Assembly: GCA_050949725.1 (NCBI GenBank)
Contig: JBMNGH010000001.1
Location: forward strand, 310,001 to 374,000
DNA length: 64,000 nt
Source: JBMNGH01 sp050949725
Lineage (GTDB): Bacteria; Bacillota; Thermosediminibacteria; Thermosediminibacterales; Tepidanaerobacteraceae
Direction: 5' to 3'
The position numbers were made by a program, and so were the translations under genes. Of the stretch, positions 43,964 through 53,339 are shown piece after piece. Every line of letters begins with the position of its first letter. Positions within the stretch are counted from its first letter, which is position 1. The notes under the pieces are model-generated. The model was not told where the DNA came from. It ran no database searches and saw only the letters and a list, made by a program, of their open reading frames with translations.

Positions 43964-44734
43964 TTATGCTTCATTTTTATTAAGCTTGTCTAGTTTGTAA
44001 ACATCATTTAAGAACATAGTTGATTTGAGTTTTTTATTAATGTGGTATTCTATAAACAATCTCAAAGATTCCTTTAGTTGAGTCATTATTATCTTATCTG
44101 TATCGAGATTATTAATACTTTCATAAGTACCATACATAATCCTTTTCATAATCTCCAAAGTCCTCATTGATATTTTAACTGAATGAGAATCTTCACCGTG
44201 GCATTTTGAACAGATGATACCACCTAGTGCCGGGCTGAACCCGACATTGTGTTTTACCTCTTCACCACACATTACACATTCAGATAACTGGGGTGCAAAA
44301 CCTTGTAATGCCATGAGTTTTATCTCATATATCCTGCTCAGGAGTTCCAGATCAGCGTGGTTCTGCAATAAGTGCAATGTTTTTAAAAAGAAATAAAAAA
44401 GATGTCTGTTTTTCTCCTCGGCCGGTGTTGAAGCCTGGAGTAATTCTGCAAAATAAAGGCCATAGGCCATGCGATTGAGTTCTTCCCTTATCCTAAAAAA
44501 TGATTCTTTTACCTCACACTGTCCTATAGTGTCTAAACTTTTCCCGTTAAAGAGAAGAAACGAACTGTAAGAAAACAGCTGAGTCCCGCCAATTAGATGG
44601 TTTCTAGGACGGCAAACCCCTCTGGCAACGGCATGAATCTTGCCTTTTTCAGGTGAAAACAATGTTAAAATTTTATCTGCTTCGCCTAATTTTTTATGAC
44701 CGAGAACAACGGCTTCAGTTCTGTATAAACCCAT
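43964..44734 (-). CDS. recO: DNA repair protein RecO
   Basis: A 256-residue recombination mediator that loads RecA on SSB-coated DNA through the RecFOR pathway. The N-terminal OB fold has YRTEAVVLGHKKLGEADKILTLFSPEKG; the C-terminal domain contains a zinc finger (CVMCGEEV ... GGIICSKCHG, about residues 157-180). Length is normal. In Bacillus the neighbours are era and glyQS; here the upstream neighbour is a YerB-like lipoprotein gene. The 134 bases between them show no gene. Confidence 0.95.
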   Translation of the reverse strand: MGLYRTEAVVLGHKKLGEADKILTLFSPEKGKIHAVARGVCRPRNHLIGGTQLFSYSSFLLFNGKSLDTIGQCEVKESFFRIREELNRMAYGLYFAELLQASTPAEEKNRHLFYFFLKTLHLLQNHADLELLSRIYEIKLMALQGFAPQLSECVMCGEEVKHNVGFSPALGGIICSKCHGEDSHSVKISMRTLEIMKRIMYGTYESINNLDTDKIIMTQLKESLRLFIEYHINKKLKSTMFLNDVYKLDKLNKNEA

Positions 44735-44868
44735 TAGTTTACCTCTCTTCTAGTTCTTTCCATATGCTCCTAAGTCCGGTAAATGGATAGTCTCTCAATT
44801 TTGCACATTGTATTCTTCTGTGTTGCCAAAACAACCCTTTTTAACCAATTCTAAATAATCCTGTTTTA

Positions 44869-45924
44869 TTACCCATCGTATTCTTCTGTATGACTGAAAC
44901 TACCCCATTGAGGTATTAATTGAATCCATGTGTTACCGGCATTCAGACTAATTTCCTCACCTTCGAGATCGTAAAATCTGGTCCTCTCACTCTTAGATTC
45001 TTTTTTCCACTTAATCTCAGTCGCATAACCGTTGCTAATATAGTATCCCTTTCCCGAGCTTATTGTATTTATATCTAATCTGCCAACTTCATCAACAACC
45101 CTAGCATTTACAAATTGAACTATAATATTCTTAACTGTAATTGTCTCTTCTGAAGGTCTATCATAGTGGGGTTTACCGTTGATCGACCTTGCATATGCTT
45201 TTTTTTCGGAATCATATGTATAACCAACTTTGTAATTTTTATAATATGTGATTTTAAATTTATCCAATTTCTGGTCATCAGGATAATTATCGCCATCATT
45301 AAATTGCCAGAATTCCTGGTTTACCTCTTTTAGAAATCCACGCTTTTCAGATGTTGCAAGAATGTTGGCAGTGTTCGTGTAAGCATTATGGGGTTTTTTT
45401 CGTGACTTATCTCTCCAAAAGGTCACAGTATCATAAATACCGTCTATAGAATGTATTTTGAGCTTTTTTAAATCCTCGTACCCTTGTGGACTTGATCCGT
45501 AGTGTACATAAATTGCATCATATTCCATAGAGTATTCAATAAAATATGGCCTTGCACTACGAACAGGCCCAATTTCATTATAAGGCTCATGAGAATAAAT
45601 TGCAAGAAACCTTGTAATCCCTCCTTCAGTAGGAATTTCATAAACTATATCGGCAACGTTCAAACCAGATTGAGGCCTAGCATTATATTCATTTTCGATC
45701 ATAACGGCAAGTGGCCGCTGTCCCTCATACTTCAAATCCATATCGAGCCCTGTCAGAGGGTTTTTGATCTTCAGCACCGGTTCATTTGACAATTCATCAT
45801 CACCTTGTTCGCTTATTGTCGGAATATCATTTTGTGTGAGGTTTTCCTCATTTTTTTTGTTACATGCTGAAACCAAAGACAACAGGATTATTACAAAAAG
45901 TAAAAAGAACCGATGCCTAAACAT
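44869..45924 (-). CDS. DUF3048 lipoprotein (YerB-like)
   Basis: A 351-residue exported lipoprotein. The signal peptide ends in the lipobox LVSA-C21, so it should be anchored outside the membrane. The two DUF3048 portions are recognisable by RPLAVMIENEYNARPQSGLN and the IYEIPTEGGITRFLAIYS region, then HYGSSPQGYEDL. B. subtilis YerB is the best-known homologue; its role is not established. The gene sits between a DgkA-PAP2 fusion gene and recO, a place where era or cdd is more common. Confidence 0.88.
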   Translation of the reverse strand: MFRHRFFLLFVIILLSLVSACNKKNEENLTQNDIPTISEQGDDELSNEPVLKIKNPLTGLDMDLKYEGQRPLAVMIENEYNARPQSGLNVADIVYEIPTEGGITRFLAIYSHEPYNEIGPVRSARPYFIEYSMEYDAIYVHYGSSPQGYEDLKKLKIHSIDGIYDTVTFWRDKSRKKPHNAYTNTANILATSEKRGFLKEVNQEFWQFNDGDNYPDDQKLDKFKITYYKNYKVGYTYDSEKKAYARSINGKPHYDRPSEETITVKNIIVQFVNARVVDEVGRLDINTISSGKGYYISNGYATEIKWKKESKSERTRFYDLEGEEISLNAGNTWIQLIPQWGSFSHTEEYDG

Positions 45925-45946
45925 CTAAATCCCCCTTTATTTAATC

Positions 45947-46645
45947 TCATGTAAATATCCAGAACATCAGGCACGTAATAGCCGCTCCCAATGCAGCACC
46001 CGCAATAACCTCCGCAACTGTATGTACGCCTGCTTCTACCCTTGCTTCAAGCACCAATATTGCCAGTAGAAACGCAAGTATAAAAGTGGTACTTGATGAC
46101 GTAAAAAACAAAGCAGTCAGTATTGCAAATGCTATAGCAGAGTGGCCGCTAGGGAACCCTCCTGAAAAAGGAGAACCGTAACCGGATTTAGTCTTGAGGA
46201 CTATTACAGAAAATGCAATAAGTATAATACTGACGAACAAAATATACTCATGTGAGTTTCGCGCTTTTATTAGAAACACCTTAGTCAGATTGTCAAATTT
46301 CTTGTAAAATAGAATATATCCGACACCGATAGCGTTAATAGCCGCAATCATTACCGCACCCGCAGCCACATTTTTTGCCACTTTGGCTAGAGAATGATAT
46401 TTTTCTGTAACTAGGTCAACTACTGATTCAATTGCCGTGTTCACCATTTCGGCTATAATTACTAGAGCTATTGCAAATAGAATTAATAACAATTCGACGG
46501 ACGAAAAGCTAAAAAAAGAACTTGCAATCAGAATAAGCACTGCAGTTATGATGTGAATTCTCATATTACGTTGGGTTTTGAGAGCGTAAATAATTCCGGA
46601 TATAGCATAGTTAAAACTTTCTATGATAGATCTGGTCTTTTTCAT
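45947..46645 (-). CDS. Diacylglycerol/undecaprenol kinase (DgkA) fused to a PAP2 phosphatase domain
   Basis: A 232-residue membrane protein with two domains. Residues 1-120 are a Firmicute-type undecaprenol kinase with EMVNTAIESVVDLVTEKYHSLAKVAKNVAAG near residue 66. Residues 125-232 form a PAP2-type phosphatase with SGGFPSGHSAIAFA and RVEAGVHTVAEVIAGAALG. Kinase and phosphatase in one chain could set the balance of undecaprenol and undecaprenyl phosphate. It replaces the free-standing dgkA found here in Bacillus, between ybeY and recO. The first PAP2 motif (KxxxxxxRP) is not obvious. Confidence 0.9.
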   Translation of the reverse strand: MKKTRSIIESFNYAISGIIYALKTQRNMRIHIITAVLILIASSFFSFSSVELLLILFAIALVIIAEMVNTAIESVVDLVTEKYHSLAKVAKNVAAGAVMIAAINAIGVGYILFYKKFDNLTKVFLIKARNSHEYILFVSIILIAFSVIVLKTKSGYGSPFSGGFPSGHSAIAFAILTALFFTSSSTTFILAFLLAILVLEARVEAGVHTVAEVIAGAALGAAITCLMFWIFT

Positions 46646-46651
46646 GAGAAA

Positions 46652-47164
46652 TTAATTTCTCCTTACAATGTCATACTTTTCTAATATCTCCTCTTCTCTT
46701 TTCCTCATGATTTTTTTATCTTCAGGTGTATCGTGGTTGTATCCCAAAAGGTGAAGTGTTCCGTGAACTGCTAAATATGATACTTCCCTTTCTAAAGAAT
46801 GGCCATACTCATTTGCCTGTCTAGTAGCCCTTTCTAACGAGATCGCAATGTCGCCCAGTAAGTCATTCTCAATTTTGGAAAAGAATTCGTCTGATAAATT
46901 ATCTTCATTATCCTGGGTTTGTCTCGGTTTAAAACCCTTTCCGTTCATTGAAAAAGATAGCACATCTGTTGGTGCGTCAACGAATCTATAGGTCTTGTTT
47001 AGCTTCCGTATTTGTGTATCATCCAGTATTGCGACACTGACTTCTATGTTTTGTGGGACATCTTCCATGGCCAAAGCATATTTAATAATATCTTCAATCA
47101 GCATCTTTAATTCAGGACTTAATACAAGCTTAGACTGCATATTTGTTATTATTACCTCAGGCAT
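46652..47164 (-). CDS. ybeY: Endoribonuclease YbeY (rRNA maturation)
   Basis: A 170-residue metal-dependent RNase needed for 16S rRNA 3'-end processing and ribosome quality control. The family zinc motif H-G-x-L-H-L-x-G-Y-x-H-D is complete (HGTLHLLGYNHDTPED, about 134-149), with NKTYRFVDAPTDVLSFSM near residue 55. A ~20-residue acidic insertion precedes LLGDIAIS. It is encoded between pgpH and the dgkA fusion, the conserved Firmicute order. Confidence 0.95.
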   Translation of the reverse strand: MPEVIITNMQSKLVLSPELKMLIEDIIKYALAMEDVPQNIEVSVAILDDTQIRKLNKTYRFVDAPTDVLSFSMNGKGFKPRQTQDNEDNLSDEFFSKIENDLLGDIAISLERATRQANEYGHSLEREVSYLAVHGTLHLLGYNHDTPEDKKIMRKREEEILEKYDIVRRN

Positions 47165-47168
47165 TTGC

Positions 47169-49244
47169 TCATTTCCTTTCTTCGAATTCTTTTAGTTTAT
47201 CAGGATACTCAATCCGCGAATGAAATATGCCTGTCAACACTCTAGAAAAAGCACCTGCAATCATATCAAGATCCTTTAGTGTTAAATCGCTTTCGTCGAG
47301 CTGCCCGTCTGTCAGTTTGTCTTTAATTATCTGCCTTATAAGGCCTTCTATCTTTCCCTTAGTTGGTCTATGCATTGATCTGACGGCTGCCTCCGCAGAA
47401 TCAGCAAGCATAACAATCGCGACTTCACGGCTCTGAGGTTTAGGGCCATCATATCTAAAACTCGTATCATCTACCTTCGCATTGCTTTCAACAGCCTTAC
47501 TGAAAAAGTAGGAAAGCAGCGTAGTGCCATGGTGCTGACCAATAAAGTCCACTATGCTTGTCGGTAATCTGTATTCCCTCGCAATGTCAAGACCATCCTT
47601 TACGTGAGATGTAATTATAAGTGCCGAGAGAGATGGGTTCAATTTATCATGAGGATTTTCCAATGCAAGCTGATTTTCTATAAAGAAGTAAGGCCTCTTC
47701 AGTTTGCCAATATCGTGATAACTTGCCCCAACCCTTGCCAAGAGTGGATCTGCCCCTATAGCCTCGGCAGCTGTTTCTGCTAAATTCCCTACTATTATCG
47801 AATGATGATATGTGCCTGGAGCATCTATCATTAGCTTCCTCAAAAGCGGTTGATTCGGATTAGAGAGTTCCAAAAGCTTAATGGATGTTGTTATCTCAAA
47901 AGCGTTTTCAAGAAAAGGCAGTGTGCCGATCGTCAAAACAGATGACAAAATACCGTTTACAATGCCCCAAGAGCTTTGTTTCAGTACCTGAAGAAGTGGG
48001 TCATTGTTGAGCAGACCTATACCAAATATGGTTAAGAATATCGAACCACCCACTATACCACCAGCTTTTGTAAGGTCAGACCTCTGAGACACTTTTACTG
48101 TACAAAATACCCCTATGATAGCCCCCAAAAAGGCTGTTAATGATAACATAAAATCATTGCCGAGCATTATTCCAATCAAAATGCTCATTATAAAACCCGA
48201 CGTTAGAGCAATATAAGGATCTATTAAAATAGAGATGAGCATACTTCCGGCAGCCAAAGGTATTAGAAAAATAGAAATTTCTTTTATGCCAAGAGAAATA
48301 ATCACGGTTGAAAGAATAATGATGACTATTAACATGAGTTTAACATTGTTGTGAAATAATTTTCTGCAATAAATATAAATAAAAAAGAGCAATATTCCTT
48401 CCAAAATTGCCGAAACAAGTGCAGAACCCATAAATAGGCTGTAGTTAGCCGTGTTATCTTGGGCAAGTAACCCAAGGTCCTTCAGCAACTCCCTATGCTC
48501 ATTGGTTATGGTTGTCCCTTTCTCAATTATTATCTGATTTCTTGAAATTTTGACAGGTTGAACCGCATCCATTGCTTCCTGCTGCAACTTTTCCGTAGCT
48601 TCTTTATCGTATATCATATTAAATCTAATAACCGCAAAAGATATATCCTCACCCGCACTCCTCATTTCTTGAGGTATTTTTGTATTTCGAAACTCTTCAA
48701 GGATATAGTTTTTCGCCCTATCAATGGAGTCTTCTTTTACTCCATCTGACATTACTTTTTCTATAACTGCTTTTGTCGTTGTCTCCAGTTCTCTCAAACC
48801 TGCATCGTTAAGCCCAAGCGTCACCTTATATGTCTCATCAGATAGTTCGTGAGAAATTATATTATTAAGTTTTTTAACTTTTTCGTCGTCGTCAAGATAG
48901 TCCTGTGTCTGCACTTTCCTAACGTTATCGAATATATGAGTTATTTCATTTTTAACGTCAAGTATCACATTTTGATCTAAAGTATACTTTTTGGACACAG
49001 CATCCGCAGCGGCCTGTTTTAATTTTTCTGTTGCAATTGTATTTACTGCCTCTTTGCGGGATATTATACTTTCCTGGAGGACGTCCCCTACTTTTATATC
49101 GTATTTCTGAGGAAGCACAGTCATAAAAATCAACAGTGTCAACGTGAAAAAGAAAAAAAGCCCAAGACATACCTTTTGGACCAACGTGTTGCCGAGTAAA
49201 CTAACACGGAGTTTTTTAAGACCAAGCCCCTTGCCGATAGCCAC
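47169..49244 (-). CDS. pgpH: PgpH-type HD phosphohydrolase (7TMR-HDED, c-di-AMP phosphodiesterase)
   Basis: A 691-residue membrane enzyme. An N-terminal helix (about 25-47) anchors an extracellular 7TMR-HDED domain of ~220 residues, seven transmembrane helices follow (about 268-465), then a cytoplasmic HD domain (SIVGNLAETAAEAIGADPLLARVGASYHDIGKLKRP, HGTTLLSYFF). The related Listeria PgpH degrades cyclic di-AMP to pApA. The start is GTG with GGGAGTGATC upstream. It lies between phoH and ybeY as in Bacillus (yqfF). Confidence 0.92.
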   Translation of the reverse strand: MAIGKGLGLKKLRVSLLGNTLVQKVCLGLFFFFTLTLLIFMTVLPQKYDIKVGDVLQESIISRKEAVNTIATEKLKQAAADAVSKKYTLDQNVILDVKNEITHIFDNVRKVQTQDYLDDDEKVKKLNNIISHELSDETYKVTLGLNDAGLRELETTTKAVIEKVMSDGVKEDSIDRAKNYILEEFRNTKIPQEMRSAGEDISFAVIRFNMIYDKEATEKLQQEAMDAVQPVKISRNQIIIEKGTTITNEHRELLKDLGLLAQDNTANYSLFMGSALVSAILEGILLFFIYIYCRKLFHNNVKLMLIVIIILSTVIISLGIKEISIFLIPLAAGSMLISILIDPYIALTSGFIMSILIGIMLGNDFMLSLTAFLGAIIGVFCTVKVSQRSDLTKAGGIVGGSIFLTIFGIGLLNNDPLLQVLKQSSWGIVNGILSSVLTIGTLPFLENAFEITTSIKLLELSNPNQPLLRKLMIDAPGTYHHSIIVGNLAETAAEAIGADPLLARVGASYHDIGKLKRPYFFIENQLALENPHDKLNPSLSALIITSHVKDGLDIAREYRLPTSIVDFIGQHHGTTLLSYFFSKAVESNAKVDDTSFRYDGPKPQSREVAIVMLADSAEAAVRSMHRPTKGKIEGLIRQIIKDKLTDGQLDESDLTLKDLDMIAGAFSRVLTGIFHSRIEYPDKLKEFEERK

Positions 49245-49255
49245 ATGATCACTCC

Positions 49256-50233
49256 CTATTTTTGCTGGAGTTTTTCCTCGAATTTCTTGTAAGCCTTTAT
49301 AATTCTTTGAACAACTTCATGTCTGATAACATCTCTTTCGCTTAAATAAACAAATTCAAGGCCTTTTACATTTTTTAAAATTTGTTGAACCTCTTCGAGG
49401 CCGGAATTCATCCCTTTAGGTAAATCAGCCTGAGTTATATCACCTGTAACAACAGCTTTTGATCCAAATCCCAATCTTGTTAAAAACATTTTCATCTGTT
49501 CTGAGGTTGTGTTTTGTGCTTCATCGAGAATAATGAAAGAATCATCGAGTGTCCTTCCCCTCATATATGCGAGTGGTGCCACTTCGATGAGACCTTTTTC
49601 CATCAAACGTCTAAAGGAATCTATCCCTAGAATATCATAAAGAGCATCGTAAAGCGGCCTCAAATAAGGGTCAACCTTATCTTGTAGATCACCCGGCAAA
49701 AAACCTAGTTTCTCTCCCGCTTCTACAGCGGGTCTTGTAAGGATTATGCGGTTAACAGCCCTCTTTTTAAACTCAGTAACAGCCATTGCCATCGCTAAAT
49801 ACGTTTTTCCAGTGCCGGCAGGGCCTATACAAAACACAATGTCATTTCGACTAATGGCCTGAGTATATATTTTCTGCCCTATTGTCTTAGGCTTTATGGG
49901 TTTGCCCCTATGTGTATGGCAAATTAAATCATCGTATAAATCGGTTATTTTTTCAGCTTCACCGTCTTTAGTCATTCGTGCAAGATATTTTATGTCAGAA
50001 ATAGTAAACCTATTGCCTTTATTCAGCATACTCATCAACTGGTAAAAAAGGTTTTGGACAGCTTCAGTGTTTTTTTGTTCTCCTAAAATTGCTATATCGC
50101 CTTCACGCGTCAATATTTTTACCTTAAATTCTTCTTCAATATATTTTACGTTTTCATCTCTGTTTCCAAATAAAAAAGCTATGTCGTTTACGTTCTCAAC
50201 TGCGACTCTTGCCTCAGCAAGGCTCTCGCTCAA
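49256..50233 (-). CDS. phoH: PhoH-family P-loop ATPase
   Basis: A 325-residue cytoplasmic protein. A small N-terminal KH-like domain (about 1-100) precedes the ATPase with Walker A GPAGTGKTYLAMAMA (about 139-153), then RPAVEAGEKLGFLPGD and Walker B FIILDEAQNTTSEQMKMFLTRLG. Such proteins are related to helicases and co-occur with ybeY, suggesting an RNA role that is not proven. The start is TTG with GAGGAGGAG upstream. It is 16 bases downstream of yqfD. Confidence 0.93.
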   Translation of the reverse strand: MSESLAEARVAVENVNDIAFLFGNRDENVKYIEEEFKVKILTREGDIAILGEQKNTEAVQNLFYQLMSMLNKGNRFTISDIKYLARMTKDGEAEKITDLYDDLICHTHRGKPIKPKTIGQKIYTQAISRNDIVFCIGPAGTGKTYLAMAMAVTEFKKRAVNRIILTRPAVEAGEKLGFLPGDLQDKVDPYLRPLYDALYDILGIDSFRRLMEKGLIEVAPLAYMRGRTLDDSFIILDEAQNTTSEQMKMFLTRLGFGSKAVVTGDITQADLPKGMNSGLEEVQQILKNVKGLEFVYLSERDVIRHEVVQRIIKAYKKFEEKLQQK

Positions 50234-50248
50234 ATTTTCTCCTCCTCG

Positions 50249-51451
50249 TCAATAAATTGACTTCTTTTTTCCAATGTCTTCAATAACTTCAACTGTAAGG
50301 GTTCCTACAACTGCATCTTTCTCCGGGGTCAATACAAATTCCATCTTTTTATGAACGAGTTCAGTGTTTTCAAATTCTTTGAGTTCTTTAAGTAGTTGTT
50401 TCTCAGCTTCTTTAACAGCTTCTTCAATGCTTAGTGAAATTTTTTTGGCTTTAAGTTCTTTGTATTTAACCACATCAACCCCGAAATCCCTTATAAATAG
50501 CGGCAATGTAAGTTGGTTCGTGATTTCAACATCGTATATGTCGTATGGGATTTTTCCAAGCTTGAAATTATAATGTTTGCTTCCCAGGGACAACCTTATT
50601 GCCGTCTTTGACTGGCCGGTTTCAACATCGATTGTCTTGATGAGTGGAATATTTACTGCCTTTTGACGCCATACCCTTGCCTTCACTATACCGTGTGAAT
50701 GAACTAAAAATGAACTAGGATTATTGTTGTCTTCTCTTGGACTTATATTTGGATAAATCTCTATCCTGCCCGAAATTAGAACATCTCCTGCTTCAACAGC
50801 ATCTCCGGGTTTAACAACTGGTTCACCCCTCAACGGTATTATTTCCTCTATGATTCCATCTTTAGAGGCTATTATATCACAAGGTGTGTTTTCTTCAAGT
50901 TCCGGTGCGGGCTCCTTTTTTACGAGTTGTACTATTACTTTACTACCTCGAATCTCAATCTCGGCCCAAGCTATATCATTATATTTTAAAAATATTTTAT
51001 CAAGATATGACTTCTTGTCAATATTGTATTTGAATGTTCCTTCACTCAAACCCCATTCGGCCAGGTCTTTTTTTACTGCCTGCCGCAGTTGTGGGTCTTC
51101 AGAAATAATTTCTATGTTCCAAACAAAAGAAGAGAGGAAATATAAAAAAGCAATAAACAACACTGAACCAATGATAAGCGTTTTTCTTCTTTTCAGCCTG
51201 TTAATAAAAAAGAATAAACCTACACGTTTAACAACAAACAGTCTACACCTTGCTTTACGGGCCAGTCGGCTTAGCCTAAAAAAATCTCTAATACTGACTT
51301 TTGCAATCATTACATTTTCAGTAATCCGCTTGATGTCCCATAAGTAGATTCCGTTTAAAGCAGCGTAATTGAGCAGCCTTTCTCCATAGTCTCCTGTCAT
51401 TTTTATAATAACATATCCATTCAAATAATTCCACAGTCTTATAAGGGGCAC
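50249..51451 (-). CDS. yqfD: Sporulation protein YqfD
   Basis: A 400-residue protein with one transmembrane helix (about 92-112). Its N-terminal segment has RLWNYLNGYVIIKMTGDYGERLLNYAALNGIYLWD, followed outside by a POTRA-like region and a C-terminal beta-domain (GEPVVKPGDAVEAGDVLISG). YqfD is a SigE-dependent mother-cell sporulation protein of unknown mechanism, always paired with YqfC. The start is GTG with GAGGTGAG upstream. It is 11 bases after yqfC. Confidence 0.9.
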   Translation of the reverse strand: MPLIRLWNYLNGYVIIKMTGDYGERLLNYAALNGIYLWDIKRITENVMIAKVSIRDFFRLSRLARKARCRLFVVKRVGLFFFINRLKRRKTLIIGSVLFIAFLYFLSSFVWNIEIISEDPQLRQAVKKDLAEWGLSEGTFKYNIDKKSYLDKIFLKYNDIAWAEIEIRGSKVIVQLVKKEPAPELEENTPCDIIASKDGIIEEIIPLRGEPVVKPGDAVEAGDVLISGRIEIYPNISPREDNNNPSSFLVHSHGIVKARVWRQKAVNIPLIKTIDVETGQSKTAIRLSLGSKHYNFKLGKIPYDIYDVEITNQLTLPLFIRDFGVDVVKYKELKAKKISLSIEEAVKEAEKQLLKELKEFENTELVHKKMEFVLTPEKDAVVGTLTVEVIEDIGKKKSIY

Positions 51452-51462
51452 GTAAACTCACC

Positions 51463-51732
51463 TCAGTCCTCAAATTGTATTGTTTGTATCTCACCTTCCA
51501 CGGTTATTTCATCGCTCAAGATACTTTTAATAAAAAGCCTTTGACCCTTAACAGCGATTACCCCTATTGCTGTGTTGATTCTAACCACTTCTGGACTGTA
51601 CTCAACTATCCCCTTATGATTTTCAATAAACACCGCCAGCCTGCCGGTTATAACAATTCTTGGCAGATTTAATACTATATCTCTGGGCAAATCTAACATA
51701 TCTGACATACGCCTTCTTAATTCTTGATTCAC
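51463..51732 (-). CDS. yqfC: Sporulation protein YqfC
   Basis: An 89-residue small beta-rich protein with LPRDIVLNLPRIVITGRLAVFIENHKGIVEYS, diagnostic of the YqfC/YabP-like family made in the mother cell. The GTG at 51732 is chosen because GGAAGG lies about 8 bases upstream; a further in-frame GTG at 51753 overlaps that region. It is co-transcribed with yqfD. Upstream is a terminator for the floA-containing operon. Confidence 0.9.
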   Translation of the reverse strand: MNQELRRRMSDMLDLPRDIVLNLPRIVITGRLAVFIENHKGIVEYSPEVVRINTAIGVIAVKGQRLFIKSILSDEITVEGEIQTIQFED

Positions 51733-51848
51733 GACAACACCTTCCAATCCCACAATAACTGCCTCTTAAAAATTTATTCCTTAAACCTCGGTTTAATTAC
51801 AAAACAAACTTATGATTTTAGGACTACTCTGTCGAAACTTTTTCGCAA

Positions 51849-51874
51849 AATAAAAAATGCCCTTTAGGGCATTT
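51849..51874 (-). terminator. Terminator after the floA downstream gene, before yqfC
   Basis: Stem AAATGCCC/GGGCATTT with loop TAAA is followed by TTTATTTT on the minus strand. It divides the rpsU...floA unit from the yqfC-yqfD sporulation unit. Confidence 0.9.
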
Positions 51875-51949
51875 ATACTTATTGTGAAATAAAAGGTTCC
51901 CGGGACTCGACAGCAATCCTCGATTGTGTGCCTGGTGGGATTCTTATTA

Positions 51950-52330
51950 TTAAATGTTTTTTTTCGAAAGGGCTTTAGGAGGGCCTAATACCTCTTTCAT
52001 AATAACACCATAAAGCATATTGTTTTTATTTATCACAAAAGAGCTCTTTTTTCGGGTACGTCTCAAGAGTATTTTATCAGTGTCTTCACGGTTTATAATC
52101 CTGCTATCATGTGTTGGCTCCTCAACAATACTTTGCTTAAGAGACATGTTTGGCTTTGCGGCATTATAATTTTCCCCATGTAGTTCATCCCATTCAATAT
52201 TAGGAATAACTTTGGGCCTTCTGTATCGTTTTTGTTCCAATGGTTTTTGCCTTTTTTTATCCGAAAATGCGGCCCTCAAAATAGGGCCTAGAACAAAAAA
52301 TAAAATAATTATTAGTAAATCCGACCCCAT
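51950..52330 (-). CDS. Small membrane-anchored protein of unknown function
   Basis: A 126-residue protein with one N-terminal hydrophobic segment (about residues 4-21) and a very basic, charged remainder (RAAFSDKKRQKPLEQKRYRRPKV). It ends in GVIMKEVLGPPKALSKKN; a similar MKEVLGPPxA tail recurs in small clostridial proteins of unknown role, as far as I recall. It starts 14 bases after floA, so it may belong to the NfeD-flotillin system. No catalytic motif is visible. Confidence 0.7.
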   Translation of the reverse strand: MGSDLLIIILFFVLGPILRAAFSDKKRQKPLEQKRYRRPKVIPNIEWDELHGENYNAAKPNMSLKQSIVEEPTHDSRIINREDTDKILLRRTRKKSSFVINKNNMLYGVIMKEVLGPPKALSKKNI

Positions 52331-52344
52331 TCATCTCACCTGCT

Positions 52345-53337
52345 TTATTCGTCTTTTTCATCTTGCTCTTCTTGAAATTCAAGTTTCGAGATAGCATCTC
52401 GCATCTGAGTGTCAGCGATAACATTTTTCATGTTGTAGTAATCCATAACACCTAACCTGCCCTGCCTAAAGGCGTCTGCTATTGCTTTTGGAATCTCAGC
52501 TTCAGCTTGCACAACCTTAGCCTTCATTTCCTGTACCTGGGCAACCATTTCTTGTTCTTTTGCTACTGCCATCGCTCTCCTTTCTTCGGCCTTGGCCTGA
52601 GCTATCCTCTTGTCTGCCTCAGCCTGATCGGTCTGGAGCTTGGCACCAATATTACGGCCAACATCTACATCAGCAATATCTATCGATAATATTTCAAATG
52701 CTGTACCCGCATCAAGACCTTTATTCAACACTGTGCGAGATATTGAATCTGGGTTTTCCAACACAGCTTTGTGACTTTCAGCAGATCCAACTGTAGTTAC
52801 TATTCCTTCTCCAACCCTTGCTATAACAGTCTCTTCGCCGGCACCTCCAACCAATCTGTCTATGTTAGCCCTAACAGTAACACGCGCTTTTGCTTTTACC
52901 TCAATTCCATCTTTTGCAACAGCAGCAACAATGGGAGTCTCTATTACCTTCGGATTAACACTCATCTGTACAGCCTCCAGCACATTCCTGCCGGCAAGGT
53001 CAATGGCTGCTGCCCTTTCAAATGGCAGAGGAATTTCTGCCCTTTGAGCAGCTATGAGCGCATCGACAACCCTGTCGACATTACCACCCGCAAGATAGTG
53101 GGCTTCAAGTTTGTTTACACTCACATCTAGCCCCGCTTTGACTGCTTTTATAAGGGGGCTGACAATCTTAGCCGGAGGCACCCTCCTTAGCCTCATGCCT
53201 ATTAAGTTGAATATTCCAATATGGACACCTGCTGCAAGTGCAGATATCCATAATCCTAAAGGAACGAAGCTTAAAAATACTGTCAGTCCGATAAACAAGA
53301 TTACAATCGTAAAAATAAACCCTGCTAAGGTCTCCAT
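52345..53337 (-). CDS. floA: Flotillin-like protein FloA (YqfA)
   Basis: A 330-residue membrane scaffold of functional membrane microdomains. Two adjacent N-terminal hydrophobic segments (about 5-45) are followed by the SPFH-type domain and a coiled-coil region rich in Ala, Glu and Lys ([40 protein letters not shown]). The ATG at 53337 is preferred: GGAG is 7 bases upstream, and the ATG at 53343 is too close to it. It overlaps the nfeD stop region and is followed by a small basic membrane protein. Confidence 0.92.
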   Translation of the reverse strand: METLAGFIFTIVILFIGLTVFLSFVPLGLWISALAAGVHIGIFNLIGMRLRRVPPAKIVSPLIKAVKAGLDVSVNKLEAHYLAGGNVDRVVDALIAAQRAEIPLPFERAAAIDLAGRNVLEAVQMSVNPKVIETPIVAAVAKDGIEVKAKARVTVRANIDRLVGGAGEETVIARVGEGIVTTVGSAESHKAVLENPDSISRTVLNKGLDAGTAFEILSIDIADVDVGRNIGAKLQTDQAEADKRIAQAKAEERRAMAVAKEQEMVAQVQEMKAKVVQAEAEIPKAIADAFRQGRLGVMDYYNMKNVIADTQMRDAISKLEFQEEQDEKDE

Positions 53338-53339
53338 TA

